IMG/VR virus record: IMGVR_UViG_3300029448_000219
Location: 1-31,729 of that record
Length of the DNA stretch: 31,729 nucleotides
Direction: 5' to 3' (one strand)
Source of the DNA: a virus
This document shows positions 14,753-22,926 of the stretch, in pieces. Both the position numbers and the translations under genes were made by a program. A model generated the notes under the pieces. The model saw nothing but the letters and a program-made list of their open reading frames with translations, did not search any database and had not been told where the DNA came from. The first letter of the stretch is position 1. Each line of letters opens with the position of its first letter.

Positions 14753-16290
14753 TGCCGGTTATCAGAGACAAATTAATTAAAGGTGATTCAAGATACGCAA
14801 TAGATTATATCACAGAAGCACACGCGGCATACAAGCATTACATCAATAGATGGACATTCTTGAATGATTCCTACAATGGTGGTTATGATTATTTCATGGG
14901 CAGATATTTAGAGCCTTACTACTACGAGTCTAGAGATGATTACGAAAAAAGATTAAGAATGGTTGCTTTAGACAATCATGCTAAATCCGTGGTTGGCATT
15001 TATACAAGTTTCTTGTTTAGAAAACCTTGTCAAAGAATGTACGGCACACTTGAAAACAATCAAAATTTACAAGCATTCCTAAGAGATGCTGACCTTGATG
15101 GCAGATCTTTTGAATCTTTCATAAAAGATGTAAGCACAATGGCAATGGTGTATGGAAATGCTTGGGTGATTGTTGATAAACCAGAAACACAGGTGAACAC
15201 AAGAGCAGAAGCACTTGAACAAGGCATCAGACCTTATGTTTCATTATTCACACCTGACAATGTGTTGGATTGGAAATATGAAAGACAAGCAAATGGTTCA
15301 TATCAATTGACATATCTAAAAGTTAAAGAAGAAATTATTGAAGACGAACAATTTATTAGAGAATACACAATGGATGAAATCAATGTGTACAAATTGTACG
15401 GCAATGACAAACGAGGAGAATATTTAGAAACAATTCCTAACACACTAGGAAAGATTCCTGCTGTTTGTGTGTATGCACAGAGATCAAACATTCGTGGAGT
15501 AGGAGTAAGCACCATTGGAGATATCTGCGATCAGCAAAAAATGATCTTTGAAGAATATTCAGAGATAGAACAAATTATTAGATTGACAAACCATCCATCA
15601 CTTGTACTAGAAGAAGGTGTTGAAGCATCAGCAGGCGCAGGCGCAATAATCAAAATGACCAGCACAAACGACGCACAGAAAAAACCATACTTGCTACAAC
15701 CAGCAGGTTCGTCAATTGAAAGTGTGCTGTCATCTATACAGAGAAAAGTAGATGCCATAGACAGAATGGCTTGCTTGGGTGGCATAAGATCAGTTGAGTC
15801 AAGAAGATTATCAGGCATAGGATTACAAACAGAATTCCAAATGTTGAATGCTAAACTGGCAGACTTTGCGATGAGTTTAGAACACGCAGAAGAACAGATA
15901 TGGGACATATGGGCACAGTTCGAAGGCACAAAATTTGATGGCAAAGTGAAATATCCAAGATCATTTTCAATACAAGACAAAGTTAATGATGTGTCAATGT
16001 TAAAATTAGCAAAAGAAACTAATCCTACAGATCCTATGACACTTGAAAAGATTGAAAAAATGTTATTGGAAACAATCACAGAAAAACCATATGATGAAGT
16101 AAAACAAGCATATGACGAAGACAAATTAAAAAATAAACCTGCCAAAGACCTTGTACAGCACACACCAATCACTGATGTTAATGACATGGTGGTTCATTTG
16201 AGAGAAATGGTACAAGCAGGATACACAGACGAAGAAATAAAATCATTACATCCAGAATTGGCACAACTATTTTCAAACGAACAAAATTAA
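14752..16290 (+). CDS. Portal protein
   Basis: 512 residues. It forms the ring at one capsid vertex through which DNA passes and onto which the tail connector docks. The central part (NHAKSVVGIYTSFLFRKPCQ...FESFIKDVSTMAMVYGNAWVIVDKP) matches DUF4055/SPP1 gp6-type portals, and the helical C-terminus (LQTEFQMLNAKLADFAMSLEHAEEQIWDIW) matches the stem and crown helices. Size is usual for the family. It starts within the terminase stop (TAATG), which fixes both ends. Confidence 0.88.
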   Translation: MPVIRDKLIKGDSRYAIDYITEAHAAYKHYINRWTFLNDSYNGGYDYFMGRYLEPYYYESRDDYEKRLRMVALDNHAKSVVGIYTSFLFRKPCQRMYGTLENNQNLQAFLRDADLDGRSFESFIKDVSTMAMVYGNAWVIVDKPETQVNTRAEALEQGIRPYVSLFTPDNVLDWKYERQANGSYQLTYLKVKEEIIEDEQFIREYTMDEINVYKLYGNDKRGEYLETIPNTLGKIPAVCVYAQRSNIRGVGVSTIGDICDQQKMIFEEYSEIEQIIRLTNHPSLVLEEGVEASAGAGAIIKMTSTNDAQKKPYLLQPAGSSIESVLSSIQRKVDAIDRMACLGGIRSVESRRLSGIGLQTEFQMLNAKLADFAMSLEHAEEQIWDIWAQFEGTKFDGKVKYPRSFSIQDKVNDVSMLKLAKETNPTDPMTLEKIEKMLLETITEKPYDEVKQAYDEDKLKNKPAKDLVQHTPITDVNDMVVHLREMVQAGYTDEEIKSLHPELAQLFSNEQN

Positions 16291-16304
16291 TTGTAAGGTT
16301 TGTG

Positions 16305-16562
16305 ATGGCAAAATATCAAGGTAGAACTGTAAAATTAAACACACCATCAAGAGGTGATGTAAAAAAATTTAAAGTATTTGTGCGTGATAGATCAACCGGC
16401 AATGTCAAAAAGATAAACTTTGGACAAAAAGGTATGACCATCAAAAAGAACAATCCTGTCAGACAAAGATCGTTCCTAGCACGAATGGGTGCTGTGCTGA
16501 AAAAGGTTAGAGGACAAAAATCTTTATCACCTGCTTACTGGAGTATGAAAGCATGGCGATAG
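16305..16562 (+). CDS. Small basic head-region protein (marine-phage family, cysteines lost)
   Basis: 85 residues, strongly basic. The core (FKVFVRDRSTGNVKKINFGQ, then KNNPVRQRSFLAR and a YWSMKAW end) matches a family I recall from marine phages. In that family the equivalents read roughly SFRARHxC and YWSCKxW. Here both cysteines are replaced (RMG and YWSMK), so a possible metal site is gone. ATG 16305 has TAAGG upstream. Function unknown; position between portal and scaffold suggests a head or DNA-binding role. The family match is from memory. Confidence 0.65.
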   Translation: MAKYQGRTVKLNTPSRGDVKKFKVFVRDRSTGNVKKINFGQKGMTIKKNNPVRQRSFLARMGAVLKKVRGQKSLSPAYWSMKAWR

Positions 16563-16723
16563 TGACTTCAGGCAGTATGTCTGCTTTTGTTGGTGACCGA
16601 CCAAGCAAAAGAAAATTCAAATTAAAAATAGGAGCAAATATCATGGCAACTAGAGGAAAAAAGAAAAATTCTATGGCTAAAGGTAGAAAATCATCTACAA
16701 GAGGCAAAAAGAAGAAGAGATAA
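16553..16723 (+). CDS. Tiny lysine/arginine-rich protein, protamine-like
   Basis: 56 residues from ATG 16553, overlapping the previous gene by ten bases, with GGAG 11 bases upstream. A better ribosome site (TAGGAG, 8 bases) precedes an in-frame ATG at 16643, which would give 26 residues beginning MATRGKKKNSMAKGRKSSTR. In either case the end is nearly all Lys, Arg, Gly and Ser. Such a protein should bind nucleic acid or a negatively charged scaffold. It is not a family I can name. Position between portal and scaffold suggests packaged DNA or prohead assembly. Confidence 0.5.
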   Translation: MAIVTSGSMSAFVGDRPSKRKFKLKIGANIMATRGKKKNSMAKGRKSSTRGKKKKR

Positions 16724-16791
16724 TAAATAAGTTTCTAATGTGCTAAAACACATGGAGGGCACTCTAACTCATTATACAAAAGGAGGACATA

Positions 16792-17493
16792 ATGGACGCA
16801 GAAACACAAGCGGTAAAAACACAGGACACTGCACCTGTAAACGAACAGCAGGCACAGACAACAGTCAGTGAAGAAAAAACTGAAACTTTCTCTCAAGACG
16901 CAGTTAATAAAATAGTTGCTGAAAGAGTAGCAAAGGAAAAAGCCAAATACGATAAAAAGTATGGAAGCATTGATGTTGATCACTATCAATCGTTGATTGA
17001 GAAAGAAGAAAAGGCAAGAAAGTCTGAATTGGAAAAAAGAGGCGAATTTGAAAAATTGTTAAAAGAACAAGCGGACAAATTTGCTGGAAAAATAAACCAA
17101 TATCAGTCAGAACTTACTTCAATCAAAATTGACGGAGCATTGTTAAGTGAGGCTTCAAGTCTAAAAGCAGTGAATCCTAATCAGGTAGTTCAATTGCTTA
17201 AAGCACAATTGAAGTTGAATGAAACAGGCACAGTTGATGTGGTTGACACAAACACGGGTCAAGTGCGTTATAATGACAAAGGCGAACCGATACAAGTTAA
17301 AAACTTGGTGCAGGAGTTTCTTCAAGCAAACCCACACTTTGTTTCAGCAGGACCTTCGGGTTCAGGCACAGGACAAGGAACAGGCAAGCAACAGGCTGTG
17401 ACAGACAACGATATAAGCAAACTAAACATGGGCAACCCTGAACATAGAGAACAGTATCGAAAGATAATGGCTTCTAAAGGGATCCAAGTTTAA
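16792..17493 (+). CDS. Scaffolding protein
   Basis: 233 residues, acidic at the N-terminus, with a long charged coiled coil at about 45-110 (NKIVAERVAKEKAKYDKKYG... EKEEKARKSELEKRGEFEKL) and a flexible Gly/Ser/Gln linker near 195-205. This is the usual make-up of scaffolding proteins that guide capsid assembly and then leave. It sits just before the capsid gene. Strong ribosome site (AAAGGAGG). No protease gene is nearby, so it is probably released or recycled rather than digested. Confidence 0.85.
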   Translation: MDAETQAVKTQDTAPVNEQQAQTTVSEEKTETFSQDAVNKIVAERVAKEKAKYDKKYGSIDVDHYQSLIEKEEKARKSELEKRGEFEKLLKEQADKFAGKINQYQSELTSIKIDGALLSEASSLKAVNPNQVVQLLKAQLKLNETGTVDVVDTNTGQVRYNDKGEPIQVKNLVQEFLQANPHFVSAGPSGSGTGQGTGKQQAVTDNDISKLNMGNPEHREQYRKIMASKGIQV

Positions 17494-17516
17494 CATTTTA
17501 AAAGGAGAAAAATAAA

Positions 17517-18383
17517 ATGGCTAATGAAGTAACAAGTTCCGTAGTAAGCGAACTTTATTCAAACATCGTTCAGTCGGCTTTGTACACTTACAGTGAACAA
17601 GCAGTGATTAGACCTGTTGTAAGAAATTACGACATGACTGGAACTCCAGGCTTAACAGCACAGGTTCCAAAATATCCTGCAATCGCGGCAAGTGATTTAA
17701 CTGACGGAACGGACTTAACATCAAACACGGCTTTCAACACTACATCAATCACGATGACAGCGGCTGAAAGAGGTGCTAGAATCACATTAACTGATCTTGC
17801 AAAAGAATCCGCACAAGAAGATGTTGCGGCGGCAGTTGGAAGACAATTAGGTGAAGCAATGGTTAACAAAGTAGACGGTGAAATCGCGGCATTGTTCCCA
17901 TCATTCTCAAACAGAGTTGGTGCGGCAGGCGACGGTATCACAGCAGAAACTATCTTCAAAGCAGTTGGTCAATTAAGATCACAAAATGCTAGAGGACAAG
18001 TATTTGTAGTTCTGCATCCATTCCAAGCAATGGATCTTAAGATCCAATTAGCAGGTGCTGGAAACACTAACATGGCAAATCCACCACAAGTAGGTAACAC
18101 AGTTCTTACTTCAGGTGTAGTGGGATCCATAGGCGGTGCAATTATACTGGAAAGTAATAATTGTGGTAAAGACACTAACGATTCTGTCTCAGGAACAGGT
18201 AACTTTGTAGGTTGTGCATTTACACAAGATGCAATTGGTTACATGGTCAAAAGAAACATCAGAGTAGAAACGCAACGGGACGCTAGTCTTCGTGGCGAGG
18301 AAATAATTGGAAGCATGGCTTATGCAACAGCAGAGCTTTTCGATGAATATGGTGTTGGTATCTTAGGAAAAGCATCACTATAA
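17517..18383 (+). CDS. Major capsid protein (HK97 fold)
   Basis: 288 residues. N-terminal helix (EVTSSVVSELYSNIVQSALY), an extended arm with VPKYPAIAAS, spine-type helix (DVAAAVGRQLGEAMVNKVDGE), and a C-terminal segment (TQDAIGYMVKRNIRVETQRD and AYATAELFDEYGVGIL) match short HK97-fold capsid proteins without a delta domain cleaved by a protease. It has an AAAAGGAG ribosome site and stands alone before a terminator, fitting high expression. Codon choice includes more GCG/GCT Ala codons than neighbours. It contains DSVSG but no DSAG. Confidence 0.9.
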   Translation: MANEVTSSVVSELYSNIVQSALYTYSEQAVIRPVVRNYDMTGTPGLTAQVPKYPAIAASDLTDGTDLTSNTAFNTTSITMTAAERGARITLTDLAKESAQEDVAAAVGRQLGEAMVNKVDGEIAALFPSFSNRVGAAGDGITAETIFKAVGQLRSQNARGQVFVVLHPFQAMDLKIQLAGAGNTNMANPPQVGNTVLTSGVVGSIGGAIILESNNCGKDTNDSVSGTGNFVGCAFTQDAIGYMVKRNIRVETQRDASLRGEEIIGSMAYATAELFDEYGVGILGKASL

Positions 18384-18390
18384 TAAATAC

Positions 18391-18447
18391 AGCATAATCT
18401 TTATGCTCTATACATTAGGGGCGGCAGGCAACTGTCGCCCTTTTTTT
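18391..18447 (+). terminator. Rho-independent terminator after the capsid gene, with an upstream hairpin
   Basis: The stem GGGCGGCAG (18418-18426) pairs with CTGTCGCCC (18432-18440), with one G-T pair, and is followed by seven T (18441-18447). A separate perfect hairpin, AGCATAA (18391-18397) against TTATGCT (18401-18407), comes just before. The terminator probably lets capsid mRNA exceed that of the tail genes. Confidence 0.88.
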
Positions 18448-18457
18448 ATGACTTTGA

Positions 18458-18492
18458 TATAAATAATCAAGTATAGGCAAGAAGCACTTGCC
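18458..18492 (+). promoter_or_regulatory. TATAAATA box and hairpin before the connector and tail genes
   Basis: An exact TATAAATA at 18458-18465 lies after the terminator and 58 bases before the ATG at 18524, suited to restart transcription. A hairpin follows: GGCAAG (18476-18481) against CTTGCC (18487-18492), then ATATTTTTATT. That hairpin could be a partial terminator, or a message-stabilising 5' stem if the box is a promoter. Confidence 0.4.
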
Positions 18493-18523
18493 ATATTTTT
18501 ATTAACAGGAGGAAGAACCCCTA

Positions 18524-18976
18524 ATGGCAACATTACTAACCATATCAGACATACAAGAATACGAACCAGACATCTTAAATTTCGGAGTACCAGATTTCGC
18601 AACGGAAATAACAAGAGCACAAAATGATGTGTTCAGAGACTTAAGAATAAAATGGTGGCCCACACAAACAATTGGATTGTATGATCTAAAATACATCGCA
18701 GGTGGCAACACTGAACCAGATGAAGATTTATACACAGCAAGTCAATTGACAAGAGCCGCAGTGTATCAATGTTTGGGGTATCATATCTATCCGACACTAT
18801 CAAAATTCGAACCAGACCAAGACATTTTCGAAAGAAAGATGCTGTTCTACAGAGAAGAGTATCAGAGAGAATTCGAACTTGTTTTAAGAGATGGTGTAGA
18901 GTATGATTTGGATTCATCAGGCACAGTTGACGACACTGAAAAGGAAGCAACTCATTTTCTACGCCTAAAGAGGTAG
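18524..18976 (+). CDS. Head-tail connector protein
   Basis: 150 residues. The N-terminal ISDIQEYEPDILNFGVPDFATEITRAQNDVFRDLR and helices around LTRAAVYQCLGYHIYPTLSK match small helical connector proteins (HK97 gp6/SPP1 gp15 type) that dock beneath the portal. The C-terminus has an acidic stretch (YDLDSSGTVDDTEKEA). Strong AGGAGG ribosome site. First gene after the terminator and directly ahead of the tail terminator-like gene. Confidence 0.65.
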   Translation: MATLLTISDIQEYEPDILNFGVPDFATEITRAQNDVFRDLRIKWWPTQTIGLYDLKYIAGGNTEPDEDLYTASQLTRAAVYQCLGYHIYPTLSKFEPDQDIFERKMLFYREEYQREFELVLRDGVEYDLDSSGTVDDTEKEATHFLRLKR

Positions 18977-18979
18977 TAG

Positions 18980-19429
18980 ATGTCCAACAGAGAAAACATA
19001 GTCAACAACATTATTACAGTTTTGGAAGACATGGATCATCCGAAACCTACATTTGTGACCAGAGAACCATTTGATGTTCTTAAATTGGCAATCACACAAT
19101 TTCCTGCACTACTAATCACCACAGGCAACGAAACAAGAGAAGATCATGCCATGGGTGGAGCAAGAAGAGGTGTCATTCAGATACAGATCAGAGGATTTGT
19201 GAGAGCAGATGGCAGATCAGCACAGATTATCACAGTGGATCAAAAAAGAAATGAATTGATTGAAAGAATTGAAGAAACACTCAACACAGACAGAACAAGA
19301 GAATTAAATGCATCGAGGGCGGCGACGACACAAGTATCGAGCATAGAGGTTATAGACAGAACACCACCATTGGGTGAGTTTTTAATGACTGCCGCAGTCA
19401 GTTATTCATTTACTAAAGGAGCAACATAA
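18980..19429 (+). CDS. Tail terminator / completion protein
   Basis: 149 residues. Mixed alpha/beta pattern with FPALLITTGNETRED, VIQIQIRGFVRADG and a long helix ELIERIEETLNTD, ending in a strand LMTAAVSYSFTKG. This order is typical of tail terminator proteins (lambda gpU and related minor tail proteins), which cap the tube and join it to the head. Start has AGAGG upstream; the end overlaps the next gene by one base. Assigned on fold pattern and position. Confidence 0.6.
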   Translation: MSNRENIVNNIITVLEDMDHPKPTFVTREPFDVLKLAITQFPALLITTGNETREDHAMGGARRGVIQIQIRGFVRADGRSAQIITVDQKRNELIERIEETLNTDRTRELNASRAATTQVSSIEVIDRTPPLGEFLMTAAVSYSFTKGAT

Positions 19430-19761
19430 TGGATCAAAAGAATTACACAAAGATGCTGGACAACAACAATCAACAGGTGTTGGTCAGCAACGAAAGAGTA
19501 AACAGATTTCTTGGAGAAGGATGGCAGGTGCTATCCTCACAGGAAAAGTCACCGGTGAGCACTAAATTAGAACTTACTGTGAATGCCCAAGTGACTAAAC
19601 CAAAAAAATCTAGAAGCAAGAAGAAAAAACAACCAGAACCAGATTATATTGATGAAGTGAAATACGACATGGATGCTGAAGAAGGTGAAGATATCTTGTT
19701 GCCCGAGGATTTAAACCATGAGGATGATGTAGATCATCCTGATGACAAAAAGGAGGACTAA
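19429..19761 (+). CDS. Charge-segregated hypothetical protein
   Basis: 110 residues in three parts: a short N-terminal fold with NERVNRFLGEGWQVLSSQ, a basic run at about 57-66 (KPKKSRSKKKKQ), and a strongly acidic tail at about 70-110 (DAEEGEDILLPEDLNHEDD). No family is recognised. The acidic tail may act as a DNA mimic or chaperone-like extension. Position between tail terminator and tube genes suggests tail assembly. ATG overlaps the previous stop by one base and has AAAGGAG. Confidence 0.65.
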   Translation: MDQKNYTKMLDNNNQQVLVSNERVNRFLGEGWQVLSSQEKSPVSTKLELTVNAQVTKPKKSRSKKKKQPEPDYIDEVKYDMDAEEGEDILLPEDLNHEDDVDHPDDKKED

Positions 19762-19764
19762 ACT

Positions 19765-20178
19765 ATGGCAACTTTTGAAGGTTCGCAAGGCGCCGTTCGT
19801 ATCATCGATACAGCGGATTCGGCTGGCTTCGGTAAGAACATTGCTGAGGTTCGTTCTTGGACAGTGGAACACACTAAAGATGTGATCGAAGACACTGCTA
19901 TGGGCGACACGGCAAGAACTTACAAGCACGGCTTACAACAATTCACGGGATCAATGGAAGTGATATATGATTCAACTCATACAGTCACTACAAGAGCATT
20001 TGATCCAACGCACGAAGATGCATTGACTGTTGAATTTTATCCAAATGAAACAACTGGACAAAAATTCACAGGTTCAATCTTGGTAACATCTGTATCAAGA
20101 ACAGCATCATTCGACGATTTGGTGACTGCAACTGTGAATTTCCAAGGCTCAGGCGCACTAACAGTGGGATCTGCGTAA
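19765..20178 (+). CDS. Major tail tube protein
   Basis: 137 residues. Starts MATFEGSQGAVRI and has VRSWTVEHTKDVIEDTAMGD and TGSMEVIYDST, which match the beta-sandwich tube proteins of siphoviruses (hexameric ring with an inner beta barrel). The C-terminal TASFDDLVTATVNFQGSGAL completes the fold. It has the strongest ribosome site of the region (AAAGGAGG), as expected for an abundant protein. DSAG lies in the N-terminal loop after RIIDTA. Position before the tail chaperones supports the call. Confidence 0.82.
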   Translation: MATFEGSQGAVRIIDTADSAGFGKNIAEVRSWTVEHTKDVIEDTAMGDTARTYKHGLQQFTGSMEVIYDSTHTVTTRAFDPTHEDALTVEFYPNETTGQKFTGSILVTSVSRTASFDDLVTATVNFQGSGALTVGSA

Positions 20179-20183
20179 GGATA

Positions 20184-20483
20184 ATGTTTAAGACAAGAGT
20201 CTTAAATTTAGAGAAGGTGTTGACCTCGGTAGAGCAATCTGTCAAAAAGGTCAGCACTAATCTAATAAAAACTTTGTTGGTTGAAGTTAAGAAAGCAACT
20301 CCAATCAGACAAGGTAGAGCCAGGAAGGGATGGCGTGTTGAACGACAAGGCACAAATACAAAAGTCGTCAATCGTGTTCCTTATATTGGTACTTTAGAAC
20401 GAGGGCGATCTAAACAAGCACCACGAGGTATTTTAAGACCAACGGTGCAGAAAATAAAAAACAGGAGAAAACTATATGAGTAA
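20184..20483 (+). CDS. HK97 gp10-like tail completion protein
   Basis: 99 residues. The pattern VKKATPIRQGRARKGWRVE followed by NRVPYIGTLERGRSKQAPRG is the signature of the HK97-gp10_like family (PF04883; TPVRTGxLRxS...YxxxxExG), which joins head and tail. It is basic, and its order here (after the tube gene) is slightly shifted from the usual connector order. It overlaps the chaperone start by eight bases. Confidence 0.75.
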   Translation: MFKTRVLNLEKVLTSVEQSVKKVSTNLIKTLLVEVKKATPIRQGRARKGWRVERQGTNTKVVNRVPYIGTLERGRSKQAPRGILRPTVQKIKNRRKLYE

Positions 20484-20829
20484 AATACTGGAAAACGCAA
20501 AGACGCACTTCAAATCTAAATTGAATGGTGAATTACAAAAAATAAGTGTTGAAGAATGGAAGAGTGATGTCTATTTTAAAGGCACTTACCCTTTTGCTGT
20601 AGAATCTAAAATTATAGAACTACAACAACAAGGTAAAACTGTGGAAGCACTGGTTGAGTCAGTGATAGCAAAGGCTTTGAACATGGATGGACAACCTATG
20701 TTTGGAAAATTTGACAAAGTTTCATTGATGAATGAAGTAGATCCGCAAGTGTTGATCAGAGTTGCGACAGCACTCAACAACGGCACTATGGAATACAATC
20801 AACCGATGGAGGAAACGGTAAAAAACTAA
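20476..20829 (+). CDS. Tail assembly chaperone (gpG-like)
   Basis: 117 residues, the unshifted product. Helical and acidic-basic mixed, ending MEETVKN. Lies between the tube and tape measure genes, where tailed phages encode a chaperone that coats the tape measure protein. Its last codons GTA AAA AAC TAA contain an in-frame A AAA AAC slippery heptamer just before the stop, which supports the identification. Start has AGGAG upstream. It is chaperone by context and by the frameshift, not by sequence motif. Confidence 0.8.
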   Translation: MSKILENAKTHFKSKLNGELQKISVEEWKSDVYFKGTYPFAVESKIIELQQQGKTVEALVESVIAKALNMDGQPMFGKFDKVSLMNEVDPQVLIRVATALNNGTMEYNQPMEETVKN

Positions 20830-21017
20830 AAGAGGACATTGAACTTTTATTGATTATGAAAGTTGCTAAAGAACTTGGCAAATCAATACAAGAAGTTATG
20901 CAGTTCAGTGTCCTGGAACTTAAACTGTGGTCAGCATATTTTAAAATAGAATTTGATGATCAAAACAAGGTGATGCAAAATGGCAGAACAGGTAAAAATA
21001 GAACTCGTCGTCGTTGA
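20476..21017 (+). CDS. Frameshifted tail assembly chaperone (gpGT-like fusion)
   Basis: A -1 shift at 20820-20826 reads past the 0-frame TAA into an open frame that continues 63 codons to a TGA at 21015-21017. The added part has KVAKELGKSIQEVMQFSVLE and then LKLWSAYFKIEFDDQ, which resembles the T domain of lambda gpGT and related proteins (G/S, E, xxW, Y pattern). This domain recruits tube protein to the tape measure. The final 38 bases overlap the tape measure gene. The total length would be about 179 residues. The annotation should join 20476-20825 with 20825-21017 (one base re-read). Confidence 0.85.
20820..20826 (+). promoter_or_regulatory. A AAA AAC slippery heptamer for -1 frameshift
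   Basis: The heptamer is in the right phase (GTA AAA AAC) and directly abuts the 0-frame stop TAA at 20827-20829. Both tRNAs can re-pair one base back on AAA AAA. This is one of the best-known -1 slip sites in bacterial and phage genes. I saw no strong stem-loop just downstream, so efficiency is unknown. Confidence 0.85.
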
Positions 21018-22926
21018 TAAAACATCGGGAGCTCTAAAAAGAACAAAAAACCAGGTTGTACAATTAAACAGCAGTTTAATTGGCACAGGTAGATTGGCAC
21101 GACTGGCTGGTACTGCCCTTGTGGCAATTGGAGCGGCAAGAATAGCAAAAGCAATTCTAAACACTGCCGCACAATTCCAAGACTTAAGAATTGCATTGGC
21201 ATCTGTTACAGGATCTATCAAACAAGGTAGAGAAGCATTTGATTTCATACTAGATTTTGCAAGAACTTCAATATTTGAAGTTAGTGATTTAACAAACACT
21301 TTCATTAAATTAAGAGGGGCAGGGATTGAACCCACTAGAAAACTTTTAACCACTTTCCAAGATGTTGCGGCGGTATCGGCAGATAGAATAGGTACTTTAC
21401 AAGCAATCACAGACTTGTTTGCTAGAACAACAGCAGGGGGTTTAGGACTAGAAGAATTAAACAGATTAGGAGACAGAGGTATTCCTGTCTTCAAGATGTT
21501 GGAAGACACACTAGGTTTATCTAGATTAGAAATATCCAAAGTAGGACAGACAGCAGAAGGTGCCACATTAATATTAGATGCATTACAATTCAGTATCAAC
21601 AATGCTTTTGGTGGATCATCTGCACTACTAACAACCAATTACAGTCAAGCAGTATCAAACTTGAATGACGCATTCTCCAGTTTGGCAGACACAATAGGTC
21701 AAGGCTTTTTGCCTGTGTTGACAGATTCAATCAAAAAGATTTCTCAAGGCACAGGAGACTTCAATGAACTAGGAAGAAGTGTTGGTATAAAAGTTGGCGC
21801 CGCATTGGCATTGATTGCTGAGGGTTTTTTAATAATTGCTCAAAACTTTAAAATAATTTTAGGATTATCATTAGGATTATTCTTCGTTAAATTGGCAGGT
21901 GCGGCGATTAGATTGTCAGGTGCCATATTCCTAGTTGGTTCGTCAATTGTAAATGGAGTACTTGCTCCAGGCAAAGGATTATTAAATCTTTTCAAAAAAT
22001 TAATACCAGCATTAGGTAAAATTACACTGGTTGCCTCAGGAGCATTTGTGGCATTCGAATTTGCTACAAAAATATTAGATGAATTCGACAAGAAAGCAAA
22101 AGAAGTTGAGCAGTCAATTAAAGACAACAATGCTCAATTGGAAGAAAACGAAAAAAGAATCAAAGCACTAAAATTATCTATTGAAGATGCCAGCGGTGTG
22201 ATTGCAAAATTTAGAAAAAGATTAACAGGTATTGGAAAAGCATTGATGATAGATGCATCCATAAAAGGTTTCCAAAAATTAGATCAAGAAATACAATTAT
22301 CCACAGGTTCAGTAGAGATTGCCACTGAAGCATTTATGACATTCACAAAAGGCATAGGAGATGCTTTTGCAGATGCAATATTCGATGCTAAAAATTTAAC
22401 AGAAGCATTATCTAACCTTGCAAGAACAGTGGTCAAACAGGTTGTTGCCAGTATTATTACACTTGCAATTCAAATCATGATCTTGGACAAATTAAGACCA
22501 GTGTTCGAGAAGATGGCAGAAGGTATTAGAAAGAAGAAAAACGAACAAGACAAATTAAACAATTCTTTAAAAACAGAAATAGGATTGAGAGCAGTGTTGG
22601 CACTATTCGGCGGTGGAGGCGGAGGTGGTATTCCGTTCCTTGCAGATGGTGGTTCATTGCAAAGAGGACAACCAGCGATTGTTGGTGAAGAAGGACCAGA
22701 GTTATTTGTTCCCAACAGTTCGGGCACCATTGTGCCAAACAACATGATGCCACAAGCAGGTTCATCAACAGGTTCAGCAATGGGCGGAGATGTCCATGTG
22801 AACTTCAACATCAACACTGTGGATGCATCAGGATTTGATGAACTTCTAGTTGGAAGACGCAACACCATTGTGGGCATAATTAATCAAGCATTAACAAAAA
22901 GAGGCAAACAAGGAGTAACCGGCTAA
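20980..22926 (+). CDS. Tape measure protein
   Basis: 648 residues. Sets tail length and helps pass DNA. The N-terminal third (KIELVVVDKTSGALKRTKNQ... FQDLRIALASVTGSIKQG, ISKVGQTAEGA) matches TMP_N/Phage_tape family domains. A hydrophobic span near 270-335 has several possible membrane helices, followed by a charged coiled coil (about 365-420). The C-terminus has a Gly run and the sequence ADGGSLQRGQPAIVGEEGPE followed by LFVPNSSGTIVPN, typical of tape measures. By the rule of about 0.15 nm per residue the tail would be near 100 nm. ATG has AAGGTG; its stop overlaps the next ATG. Confidence 0.9.
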   Translation: MAEQVKIELVVVDKTSGALKRTKNQVVQLNSSLIGTGRLARLAGTALVAIGAARIAKAILNTAAQFQDLRIALASVTGSIKQGREAFDFILDFARTSIFEVSDLTNTFIKLRGAGIEPTRKLLTTFQDVAAVSADRIGTLQAITDLFARTTAGGLGLEELNRLGDRGIPVFKMLEDTLGLSRLEISKVGQTAEGATLILDALQFSINNAFGGSSALLTTNYSQAVSNLNDAFSSLADTIGQGFLPVLTDSIKKISQGTGDFNELGRSVGIKVGAALALIAEGFLIIAQNFKIILGLSLGLFFVKLAGAAIRLSGAIFLVGSSIVNGVLAPGKGLLNLFKKLIPALGKITLVASGAFVAFEFATKILDEFDKKAKEVEQSIKDNNAQLEENEKRIKALKLSIEDASGVIAKFRKRLTGIGKALMIDASIKGFQKLDQEIQLSTGSVEIATEAFMTFTKGIGDAFADAIFDAKNLTEALSNLARTVVKQVVASIITLAIQIMILDKLRPVFEKMAEGIRKKKNEQDKLNNSLKTEIGLRAVLALFGGGGGGGIPFLADGGSLQRGQPAIVGEEGPELFVPNSSGTIVPNNMMPQAGSSTGSAMGGDVHVNFNINTVDASGFDELLVGRRNTIVGIINQALTKRGKQGVTG

